Origin: UBA8653 sp963978155
GTDB taxonomy: Bacteria > Planctomycetota > Phycisphaerae > Phycisphaerales > SM1A02
NCBI GenBank assembly: GCA_963978155.1
Contig: CAXBRK010000105.1
Coordinates: forward strand, 1 to 7,245
Length of the DNA: 7,245 nt
Direction: 5' to 3'
Under the pieces are notes generated by a model. It was not told the DNA's origin. It made no database searches and saw only the letters and a program-made list of their open reading frames with translations. The number at the start of each line of letters is the position of its first letter. The stretch's first letter is position 1. Shown one piece after another: positions 1 through 6,656 of this stretch. A program made the position numbers and the translations under genes.

Positions 1-613
1 CGTCAACTTGCTCGAAGGCTTGATCGAGGAAGTCTTTGATGTATTCCGGCGGTACTGCCAATCCTTGTTTCTGATCTTGAGTCGCACCAACTATGAGGCC
101 GCATAACTCACCTCTCTCGTTGACCAAAGGGCCGCCGCTGTTGCCGCCTCGGATTTTGCCCTCAAATGCAATACAGCGCAGCGTGTGTGTATTGTCTCCA
201 AGTTGATAATCCTCTTGGCCTACCACCACGCCGCCAGTCAAGGTGTTGAAGTCGGTGCCCAGTTCTTCTCCTTCTTTCCCAGGGTGGCCGGCGGCCAAGA
301 CATGATCTCCTGAGTCGGGCACACTGTTGGCGAGGGCCAAAGGAATTTGCAGTTCGGGTGGGCTGGCATGCACCTTCACAAGAGCGAGGTCATGTCCGGT
401 GTAGTGGACCAAAATGCCGCCACTGCATTCCCCGGAAGGAAAACGAACACGAACCAGTTGGCAATCTTCGACCACGTGGTGGTTGGTGAGAATCAAACCA
501 TCTTCGCGCATCACCACGCCAGAACCCGTACCAAGGGGGGTCATGATTTGGGGCGTGGAAGGAAGAATCCTCTGGCCCAGTTGATCCCATTTCGATTGAA
601 ACAAGCCAAACAT
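1..613 (-). CDS. HtrA/trypsin-like serine protease, C-terminus cut by the left window edge
   Basis: Translating the minus strand from the ATG at 613 gives 204 open codons running off the left edge. It is a chymotrypsin-fold (S1, HtrA-like) serine protease with a complete catalytic triad visible: His46 in TNHHVV (residues 43-48), Asp75 in HDLALVK (74-80) and Ser159 in GGNSGGPL (156-163). The strand before the His, GTGSGVVMREDGLIL (28-42), is typical of HtrA proteins. GLAVPPEYIKDFL (184-196) looks like the end of the protease domain, so a PDZ or other C-terminal domain may lie beyond the edge. No signal peptide or membrane segment is seen at the N-terminus, so the enzyme is probably cytosolic, unlike periplasmic DegP. 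The ATG at 613 was chosen because no other ATG occurs between it and the in-frame stop at 733-731. Met24 is a possible later start. A weak purine stretch, AAGAGAA, precedes the start. The gene lies 155 bp downstream of the CRY-DASH gene on the same strand. Substrate is unknown. Confidence 0.88.
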   Translation of the reverse strand, partial: MFGLFQSKWDQLGQRILPSTPQIMTPLGTGSGVVMREDGLILTNHHVVEDCQLVRVRFPSGECSGGILVHYTGHDLALVKVHASPPELQIPLALANSVPDSGDHVLAAGHPGKEGEELGTDFNTLTGGVVVGQEDYQLGDNTHTLRCIAFEGKIRGGNSGGPLVNERGELCGLIVGATQDQKQGLAVPPEYIKDFLDQAFEQVD

Positions 614-768
614 GTTCAGTTCTCTTGTGTAATCCTCATCCTTAATGTACGTCGAGGATGTACAGATTCGTACAACGAATTGATGACTACTGAAAATCAA
701 TTCAGTTCTTGCTTGAATCGAAGCACAGGATCAAATCCATGAGTTCTTAGCAAGAAACATGCTGGCTT
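614..768. other. Intergenic region between CRY-DASH and serine protease genes
   Basis: This 155 bp gap is the longest non-coding stretch in the window. It is visibly richer in A and T than the genes on either side. No strong hairpin plus T-run terminator is visible after the CRY-DASH stop, and no convincing -35/-10 pair was found for the protease gene. The clearest structure is a cluster of three GTAC-centred sites at 646-674, listed separately. An open reading frame on the plus strand crosses this region, but it is the antisense shadow of the protease. Confidence 0.6.
646..674. promoter_or_regulatory. Cluster of GTAC-centred half-sites upstream of the protease gene (possible operator)
   Basis: Three GTAC-centred elements lie within 29 bp: TGTAC at 646-650, the palindrome TGTACA at 659-664, and GTACA at 670-674. 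They form overlapping inverted and direct repeats whose centres are about 13 and 10 bp apart. They lie 33 to 61 bp before the protease ATG at 613, where a regulator or promoter element would be expected. No known regulator is assigned, and the cluster could be chance. Confidence 0.25.
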
Positions 769-2145
769 TTATGCCCGGGTTCGGATGCCTAAATTTGTAG
801 CTTCCCACCGTTGCTCGGCGGCGAGCAGACTTTTTCTCGGATCCACCAGTGGGGGGGTCGTGGAAGCACTTTGTTCCCACAGCTTGGTGAACGTCTGGCT
901 TGAGTCGTAGTTTCGGGCTTGTTTTTGGACGTCAAAACCGCGGAAGCCGCGGGGATCGGCGCCGACGCCGGCGGCGTACGCCCAGTTGCCCCAGTTGGCG
1001 GCGGGGCAGTAATCCATCAAGTGGGACTCGAACCACCGCGCCCCCAAACGCCAATCGACGTTCAAGTTCTTGGTGAGGAAGCTGGCCACGTTCTGTCGGC
1101 CTCGGTTGCTCATGAAACCCGTCTCTATGAGTTCGATCATGTTCGCATCAACAAAGGGTTCGCCGGTCTCTCCCGCGCACCAAGCTTCAAAGTGGCCCGC
1201 GGGATTGGCCCAGCCAAGATCCCGATCCTGTGGCCCGCCTCTTCGGAAGAGACGTGGTCCGTGCTTCAACAGGTACAGGCGAAAATACTCCCGCCAAATC
1301 AATTCAAAGCGCAGCCAGTAGGTGGAGTCGTTCGCCACCCGTTCTGCTTCGTACCGCAATGTCTCGGCGGCAACCTGCCGCGATGAGATGCAGCCCAAGG
1401 CCAGCCACGGCGAGAACTTGGAGGAATAGTCCGCACCCACGAGGCCGTTGCGGGTTTCTTTGTACCGCTGCAGATGATCCCCGGTGAAGATCCAATCTTC
1501 CACGCGGGACAGACCTGCCGTCTCTCCACCTTGGAAGGCCATGACGCCTTTGGGATTGGGGGTGTGGTCTTCGTGCCCCAAATCTTGAAGGGTTGGGATG
1601 TCGCCGGGCGGGACGTCGATGGGAAAGGCATGGAGCGCTGTGGGGGTTGGTAATGGCACGCCAATGTGTTCGCGTTTTTCGCTGGTGCGACGAAATTTGC
1701 TGAAGACTTCCGGCAACTCCCGGGATACCTCGTGGGGATCGTCGAACTCAAACAACGTTTCGGGAGGCATCCGCTCGAAGACGCACTGGTCAGGCAAGGC
1801 TTTGGCGACCGCCCGTTCGGTGGTGCGCTCTTCGGTGCCTGGTTCTTCGATGGTCCGAACGGTGGCCACTTCAAGGTGTTGGGCCAGTTCGGCCAAGATG
1901 GTCTCGGGCTCGCCCACGCGTACGATCAGTTCGCTGCCCAGCGCCCGCAACCGGGAACGCAGGTCGGCCACGCTCTCCAAAAGGAACCGAAGCCGGTGCG
2001 TGCCACACCGGGGGAATCCAGCGGGGTCGGTGGCCAACATCTCACGCGGATCAAGAATCCACACCCCAACCGCCGCTTCATCGACCCGGAACAGGGGTTG
2101 GTCGTGCACACGAAGATTTCGCCGGAACCACAGGAGCGTTCGCAT
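769..2145 (-). CDS. CRY-DASH family photolyase/cryptochrome
   Basis: This 458-residue protein is a complete FAD-dependent photolyase/cryptochrome. The N-terminal alpha/beta antenna domain (about 1-130) opens with LLWFRRNLRVHD. The helical FAD-binding domain (about 220-430) contains KFSPWLALGCIS (243-254), WREYFRLYLLKHG (284-296) and the DASH-type block TGFMSNRGRQNVASFL (342-357). The electron-transfer Trp triad is present: Trp388, Trp365 and Trp312 have the same spacings as E. coli PhrB Trp382, Trp359 and Trp306. Asn384 sits where PhrB has the FAD N5-contacting Asn378. Known DASH members repair cyclobutane pyrimidine dimers, mainly in single-stranded DNA, using blue light; some also act as light sensors. 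The length lies in the usual bacterial DASH range, without a long C-terminal extension. The start aligns with the family N-terminus. Its ATG follows the mcrC stop by only 8 bp, with AAGG directly adjacent, so translation is probably coupled. Transcription with mcrBC is inferred. Confidence 0.95.
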   Translation of the reverse strand: MRTLLWFRRNLRVHDQPLFRVDEAAVGVWILDPREMLATDPAGFPRCGTHRLRFLLESVADLRSRLRALGSELIVRVGEPETILAELAQHLEVATVRTIEEPGTEERTTERAVAKALPDQCVFERMPPETLFEFDDPHEVSRELPEVFSKFRRTSEKREHIGVPLPTPTALHAFPIDVPPGDIPTLQDLGHEDHTPNPKGVMAFQGGETAGLSRVEDWIFTGDHLQRYKETRNGLVGADYSSKFSPWLALGCISSRQVAAETLRYEAERVANDSTYWLRFELIWREYFRLYLLKHGPRLFRRGGPQDRDLGWANPAGHFEAWCAGETGEPFVDANMIELIETGFMSNRGRQNVASFLTKNLNVDWRLGARWFESHLMDYCPAANWGNWAYAAGVGADPRGFRGFDVQKQARNYDSSQTFTKLWEQSASTTPPLVDPRKSLLAAEQRWEATNLGIRTRA

Positions 2146-2153
2146 CCTTGATG

Positions 2154-3233
2154 CTACGCATCAACCGGGGCGTTGACCATTCGTTCGGCAAGTTCTTGCA
2201 GATCTTCCAAGACATCCTGCCAAGGTTGATCCAAATTCAAAGTCACCGCATGCAGGGGGAAATCGTGCACCGAATGGGTCACGCCGAAAGCCCCATTGTC
2301 CGGTTCCGCATACATCAGCATGCCGCCAACCTTCCACGAAGGATGCTGATGCTGCGCCGATTGCATGTAGGCGTACATCTGGTTGATATGACTGGACCGC
2401 ACCATGCTTGCACCCTGTTTGGAGGAGGCGAGCGGTTTGATGTAGTACTTGGCGTCGATGACCCACGCTCGTTGGGTGGCTTCATGCTCCAGGACGATGT
2501 CCGTGATCAGCGCGGGCAAACGAGGACTTTGTCCGTTTGGTTCGGACCAGCGGTACTTCCGCTGACGAACCTTCCACCCGCTTCGTCTCAACGACACTCT
2601 GAACCATTTGTAGAGGAAGCCCTCGAAAATGATGTGCATCCATTTTTTCTGTTCTCGTAGGTCGAGGACCTCCAACTCCCCAGTCTCTTCGCTGGGGATA
2701 CTCGATTGCTGAATCAGCCGGCAAATCTTCACGATGTACTGGTACTCCGGAAGATGATGCGGCAGGCGCTGCCGGAACAACAGTTCGCCGTCGTGGTGCG
2801 TGCCCCTCGCGCACTTCAGGGCTTCGACACCTTCCTCGAGTTTCATTCTGGTGTGCGGTTGCAAATGGTTGGTGCTCAGAAGCAAGTCGGCGTGGTAGGC
2901 GATGCCTCGGTGGATGGGATGGTCGGTGTCCAATTCGTCCCACCGGCACACGGTCTTCCCGCTGAGCTGGCCGAGACGCGATGTGGTCTGCCAAGGGTCC
3001 AAGGTGCCCCGAAGTCCAAGGATCATGTCTTCGACGGGTTGGTACGAGCGGTACAAGCCTTGTCGCACCGCTCGGTCCACATGGTAGGCCAAGAGAAAGC
3101 CAAGCAAGTCGGCGGTGTGGTCAAACGACTCTTCGCCCAACATTGCCAAGTCTTCCGATTGGATATCACGCATGCTCCACGCAAGCATGCGGACAAAATT
3201 TTCGACCGGGATGGGCGGCGGTTTAGTCGACAT
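2154..3233 (-). CDS. mcrC: McrC-family restriction endonuclease subunit
   Basis: This 359-residue protein is an McrC homologue, the nuclease partner of McrB in GTP-dependent restriction of modified DNA. The N-terminus has the McrC-type IPVENFVRMLAWS (8-20). The central part carries LRGTLDP (74-80) and a CRWDELDTDHPIHR stretch (96-109), both characteristic of the McrC N-terminal domain that contacts McrB. The C-terminal PD-(D/E)XK core is visible: FEGFLYKWF (203-211, with Glu204), ITDIVLE (243-249, with Asp245) and VIDAKYY (258-264, with Asp260 and Lys262), then HINQMYAYM (282-290, with Gln285). All expected catalytic residues appear intact, so the nuclease should be active. The ATG lies inside the end of mcrB (11 bp overlap), which points to translational coupling. 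Length is close to that of E. coli McrC. The modified base it helps target cannot be read from this subunit. Confidence 0.93.
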   Translation of the reverse strand: MSTKPPPIPVENFVRMLAWSMRDIQSEDLAMLGEESFDHTADLLGFLLAYHVDRAVRQGLYRSYQPVEDMILGLRGTLDPWQTTSRLGQLSGKTVCRWDELDTDHPIHRGIAYHADLLLSTNHLQPHTRMKLEEGVEALKCARGTHHDGELLFRQRLPHHLPEYQYIVKICRLIQQSSIPSEETGELEVLDLREQKKWMHIIFEGFLYKWFRVSLRRSGWKVRQRKYRWSEPNGQSPRLPALITDIVLEHEATQRAWVIDAKYYIKPLASSKQGASMVRSSHINQMYAYMQSAQHQHPSWKVGGMLMYAEPDNGAFGVTHSVHDFPLHAVTLNLDQPWQDVLEDLQELAERMVNAPVDA

Positions 3234-4794
3234 CGCTGCGGAGGATGCGCATCAGTTTGTCTTTCAGATTTCCTGAAAGGCCACAGTACTCGTCGATGAG
3301 TGGCTCGATTTCATTTTCAAGAATGTCTTGGTACCACTCCTCGGGCTTGTCGACGGGGCCACTGGGGCAAAAGAAACTGTGCCCAATGCAGAAACCAGGC
3401 CCCAGAGTCTTGCTTGAGGCAATGGCATCGTTCAATGAAGTCATCACCGAGACGATTTGATCGACAACTTCTTCGGGGAAACTCTGCTGTTGCAAGTGGG
3501 TCTTGAACTTCGGACTGGCGAACTTCGGCGCGGCCTGAAAAAAACCAAATCTTCGCCTCAGGGCGTAGTCGACCAAGGCCAGCGAACGGTCGGCGGTGTT
3601 CATGGTGCCGATCACATACAGGTTTTCGGGAATCGAGAAGCGATCTTGAAGATCGCCCGAGTAACTCAAGGTGACCCCGTGGTCGGGGCCACGCTTGTCT
3701 GCCTCCAAAAGCACCAAGAGTTCCCCGAAGATTTTAGACAGGTTGCCCCGGTTGATCTCGTCCAACACCAAGATCACCGGATCTTGATGCTGCCGAGCTT
3801 CCTCGCAGATGCGTTTGAACACCCCGGATCGCAATTCAAATCCACCATCGCCATCGGGCCGGTACCCCTCAACAAAATCCTCGTAGGCGTACGTTTGGTG
3901 GAACTGCACGATGTGGTAGTTGTTGCCAAACAGCTCACCGGTGATGGCTTTGGCCAAGGCTCGGGCGATGTACGTTTTTCCCGTGCCGGGGGCCCCTTGC
4001 AAGATGATGTTTTTCTTGCGTTGGAGCAACTCGCAGATGGAGCCCGCTTCTTTGGTGCTGAGAAAGGTTGTTGCTTCGAGCGGGGTGCTGTCGAATGGGT
4101 TGTCGTTTGTTGTATCGATTCTTTCGACTTGAGGTTTTGGCTCAGGAAGTTTTCTTGATTCTAGATAAGACTTGTACTTGGCATCCATCGTCTTCTTTTT
4201 TTCGTCATCGGACGCCTTGCGATGGAGCTCGCTCAATCCAAACTCTGTAATGGTGTAATCCCCCCCAAATTCTTGTTTGGAGGTGTATCCACATTTTTCA
4301 AGAGCTGAAATCGCATGGCCAAATCCAACTCGCCAATGGGGCTTGGTTGTTTTTCCGGCGAATTCTCTGGCTCCTTCAGAAAACCGAACTGTGTCTTGGA
4401 TGTGCATGCGTATTGTTTTACGGTTTGCTGGTCCCCGTTCGAGGTATTGAAGAATTGCCTCTTTGACTCGCCAAGAATTTGGATGAAGAGTTTCCTGATC
4501 GACGAGGTCTTTGTGTAATTTCTGTCGGAGCATAAATCCGTTCGAAAGCAGCACGCTAAAGCAAGGGGTACCAATGCCACCTTCAAAATCGTTGGGGCCC
4601 AGCGTCCGATTAAGTTGATTTTTGACCGCTAAACCAACCACTTCCTTCGGGGCGTACTCTTTCTCCTCATGGATCACGTCGTACATGAAGGACGGGCCAA
4701 AATTGCTGGCCTCGCCTTGATCGATCTGCTGAATTGCCTCAAGCAGTGCCTCCCTTGTGATTTGATCCCTGATCTCTCGGACAGCGTCTGCCAT
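3223..4794 (-). CDS. mcrB: McrB-family AAA+ GTPase with Mrr-N-like winged helix
   Basis: This 523-residue protein is the motor and specificity subunit of an McrBC-type restriction system. The C-terminal AAA+ domain (about 245-480) has Walker A GAPGTGKT (267-274), Walker B VILVLDEINRGN (340-351), the McrB signature MNTADRS (398-404), the ALRRRFGFF segment (411-419) with candidate arginine fingers, and FCIGHSFF (468-475). The N-terminal half differs from E. coli McrB. Residues about 10-90 contain YAPKEVVGLAV and DFEGGIGTPCFSVLLSNGF, resembling a small head module seen in other modified-DNA restriction proteins (possibly ScoMcrA-head-like; tentative). Residues about 108-192 resemble the Mrr N-terminal winged helix, ending in DYTITEFGLSEL. 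A charged linker (193-240) follows. These modules probably read DNA in place of the E. coli 5-methylcytosine domain. The ATG at 4794 has a good ribosome binding site, GGAGGA. The region coding the linker is notably AT-rich. Confidence 0.93.
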   Translation of the reverse strand: MADAVREIRDQITREALLEAIQQIDQGEASNFGPSFMYDVIHEEKEYAPKEVVGLAVKNQLNRTLGPNDFEGGIGTPCFSVLLSNGFMLRQKLHKDLVDQETLHPNSWRVKEAILQYLERGPANRKTIRMHIQDTVRFSEGAREFAGKTTKPHWRVGFGHAISALEKCGYTSKQEFGGDYTITEFGLSELHRKASDDEKKKTMDAKYKSYLESRKLPEPKPQVERIDTTNDNPFDSTPLEATTFLSTKEAGSICELLQRKKNIILQGAPGTGKTYIARALAKAITGELFGNNYHIVQFHQTYAYEDFVEGYRPDGDGGFELRSGVFKRICEEARQHQDPVILVLDEINRGNLSKIFGELLVLLEADKRGPDHGVTLSYSGDLQDRFSIPENLYVIGTMNTADRSLALVDYALRRRFGFFQAAPKFASPKFKTHLQQQSFPEEVVDQIVSVMTSLNDAIASSKTLGPGFCIGHSFFCPSGPVDKPEEWYQDILENEIEPLIDEYCGLSGNLKDKLMRILRSDVD

Positions 4795-4839
4795 AATGGT
4801 TCCTCCAGAACTTCAACCCATCCTAATGGTCCTTCCTCC
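4794..4839. repeat. Imperfect direct repeat in the mcrB-uup divergent spacer
   Basis: On the plus strand TAATGGTTCCTCC (4794-4806) recurs as TAATGGTCCTTCCTCC (4824-4839), identical except for a 3-base insertion, with the copies 30 bp apart. Read on the minus strand, each copy is a GGAGGA element followed by ACCATTA. The copy nearer mcrB overlaps its ribosome binding site and start. The distal copy ends 2 bp before the uup ATG and, on the minus strand, precedes the short in-frame ATG GGT TGA. It may be a small local duplication of the mcrB leader. A regulatory role is possible but unproven. Confidence 0.5.
4801..4806 (-). promoter_or_regulatory. Ribosome binding site of mcrB
   Basis: On the minus strand GGAGGA lies 6 bp before the mcrB ATG at 4794. 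It is the clearest Shine-Dalgarno sequence in the window and supports this start. An in-frame ATG at 4821 is followed two codons later by TGA, so it cannot be an earlier mcrB start. Confidence 0.8.
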
Positions 4840-4841
4840 AT

Positions 4842-6653
4842 ATGCCCGCGCTTCTCACTGCTCGCCATCTTGAAAAAGCCTTTCCCGCCCGCCCTCTTTT
4901 CGCGGATGTGACGGTTCACGTCGAGGTTGGAGACCGGATCGGGTTGATCGGCCCCAACGGCGCGGGCAAGTCCACCTTGTTGAAAGTGCTTGCCGGGCTG
5001 GATGAGGCGGACGCGGGAGAGATCCTCGTGCCTCGCGGCACCCGAACCGTCTACGTCGGTCAGATGGACGATCACCCCATGGACGCTTCGCCCATTGAGA
5101 TCGTCGGTGCGGCCATGGCCAACGATGATGCCTCGGACCGCACCGACCCTGAGCACCGGGCTCGTATCGCGCTGTCGAAGTTGGGCTTCACCGAGGCGAT
5201 GCAAGAAACCACCTTCGGAGTGCTCTCGGGAGGCTGGCGCAAGCGTGTGTCTTTGGCGGCGGGGATCGCTCGCGAACCTGACCTGCTGTTCCTTGATGAA
5301 CCCACCAACCACCTCGACCTCGAGGGCGTGGAGTGGTTGGAGCAATGGATGCGCCGAGCGGAGTGTGCGATGGTCTTCATCACCCACGACCGAACTTTCC
5401 TCGAGGAAACCGCCAAGCGCATCATCGAACTGTCGGCGGTCTATCCCGGGGGCACCTTCAAAGTCGAAGGCAACTACACCGAGTTCCTGCGCCGAAAAGA
5501 AGAATTCTTGGACGCCCAAGCCGCCGAACAGTCGGCCTTGGCCAACAAAGTCCGTCGGGACACCGCTTGGCTTCGGCAGGGCATCAAGGCCCGCGCGACC
5601 CGTCGCAAGAACACGGTGGAAGACACCAAAGACCGCAAGGCAGATCTCAAAGCCACCACTGCCCGCAATGAGGCGAAAGACAAAACCACCCAAATTGATT
5701 TCGAAGCCACCGAACGAAAAACCAAACGTCTGCTGGCGTTGCATTCGGTCGCCAAGGCGATGGGAGGGAAGCCACTCTTCAACAATTTGGATTTGGTCCT
5801 CACGCCTGGTCAACGGGTTGGTCTGTTGGGCCCCAATGGTTCCGGCAAGACGACGCTGTTGCGGTTGATGACGGGAGCTTTGGAACCCGATGCGGGAACC
5901 GTCAAGCGGGCGGTGGACCTGCGGGTGGTCACCTTCAGCCAGCACCGAGGCACGCTGGATCCCAACGATCAACTGTCGGCCGCCCTTGGGGCCAAAGACG
6001 ACATGGTCGATTACCGCGGGAAGATGATTCATGTGGCCGGATGGGCGAAGCGGTTCTTGTTCGAACCCGATCAACTCTCAACGAAAGTGAAATTGCTCTC
6101 CGGTGGCGAGCAAGCCCGGGTTTTGATCGCCAACTTGATGCTGCAACCAGCAGATGTGTTGCTGCTCGATGAACCCACCAATGATCTGGACATCCCTTCA
6201 CTGGAAGTTCTGGAAGAAGCGCTTTTGGAATTCCCCGGGGCGTTGGTGCTGGTGACCCACGACCGCTTCCTGTTGGATCGGGTTTCAACGGAGTTCGTGG
6301 CGTTCTTGGGTGACGGCAGCGCCAAACCCTTTGCGTCCATGGAACAGTGGCGAGCGGCCAAGCGTCAAGTCGATGCCCCCAGCGAAGCAGTGTCCAAACC
6401 CAAGGCTCCGGCCAAACCCAAGCAACGCACCAAGAAGCTGTCGTACAACGAGCAGCGCGAGTTTGATGGCATGGAAGAAGCCATTTTGGTGGCGGAGGAA
6501 AAGGTCGAGGCGTTGCAAGCCGAATCGAACGATCCGGATTTGGCCAACAACCACGAACGCATGACCACGGTGTGGGCCGACTTGGCGGCCGCGCAATCAG
6601 AAGTCGAACGTTTGTACGCTCGGTGGAGTGAGCTGGAAGGCAAGCAGGGCTGA
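4842..6653 (+). CDS. uup: Uup-type ABC-F ATPase
   Basis: This 603-residue cytosolic protein has two ABC ATPase cassettes and no membrane segments, as in the ABC-F family. Cassette 1: Walker A GPNGAGKS (37-44), signature LSGGWRK (128-134), Walker B LLFLDEPTNHLD (148-159), switch His182. Cassette 2: GPNGSGKT (330-337), LSGGEQAR (419-426), VLLLDEPTNDLD (439-450), switch His473. The inter-cassette linker (about 212-300) contains AWLRQGIKARATRRKN, matching the Uup-type interdomain. A Lys/Pro-rich hinge (about 515-532) leads to a C-terminal coiled coil (533-600) opening with KLSYNEQREFD, the Uup DNA-binding C-terminal domain. In E. coli, Uup binds DNA, limits precise transposon excision and is also tied to ribosome and replication-fork functions. 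The first in-frame start after the stop at 4824-4826 is the ATG used here. No good Shine-Dalgarno precedes it, so initiation is leaderless or weak. It diverges from mcrB and converges on rmuC. Confidence 0.93.
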   Translation: MPALLTARHLEKAFPARPLFADVTVHVEVGDRIGLIGPNGAGKSTLLKVLAGLDEADAGEILVPRGTRTVYVGQMDDHPMDASPIEIVGAAMANDDASDRTDPEHRARIALSKLGFTEAMQETTFGVLSGGWRKRVSLAAGIAREPDLLFLDEPTNHLDLEGVEWLEQWMRRAECAMVFITHDRTFLEETAKRIIELSAVYPGGTFKVEGNYTEFLRRKEEFLDAQAAEQSALANKVRRDTAWLRQGIKARATRRKNTVEDTKDRKADLKATTARNEAKDKTTQIDFEATERKTKRLLALHSVAKAMGGKPLFNNLDLVLTPGQRVGLLGPNGSGKTTLLRLMTGALEPDAGTVKRAVDLRVVTFSQHRGTLDPNDQLSAALGAKDDMVDYRGKMIHVAGWAKRFLFEPDQLSTKVKLLSGGEQARVLIANLMLQPADVLLLDEPTNDLDIPSLEVLEEALLEFPGALVLVTHDRFLLDRVSTEFVAFLGDGSAKPFASMEQWRAAKRQVDAPSEAVSKPKAPAKPKQRTKKLSYNEQREFDGMEEAILVAEEKVEALQAESNDPDLANNHERMTTVWADLAAAQSEVERLYARWSELEGKQG

Positions 6654-6656
6654 TCA
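6651..6656. other. Shared palindromic stop hexamer of uup and rmuC
   Basis: The sequence TGATCA holds the uup stop (TGA, plus strand, 6651-6653) and the rmuC stop (TGA, minus strand, 6656-6654). The convergent coding regions abut with no bases between. Any terminator for either gene must lie inside the other gene, so the 3' ends of their transcripts probably overlap. Confidence 0.9.

Noticed and set aside
347..742. A 131-codon plus-strand open frame near the left edge
   Set aside because: Most of it is the reverse of the serine protease coding sequence, which carries a full catalytic triad. The rest is non-coding spacer.
749..764. Weak inverted repeat after the CRY-DASH stop as a terminator
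   Set aside because: The stem is only 4 bp (AGCA/TGCT) around a 7-base loop without a strong T-run, so it would not form a stable intrinsic terminator.
4674..4911. Small plus-strand open frame crossing the mcrB start and uup start
   Set aside because: It runs through the N-terminal coding region of mcrB and out of frame into uup, with no recognisable protein features.
4674..6074. A 466-codon open frame on the minus strand opposite uup
   Set aside because: It is antisense to a well-supported Uup protein with all ABC motifs, shows no recognisable domain, and arises from codon bias in GC-rich coding DNA.
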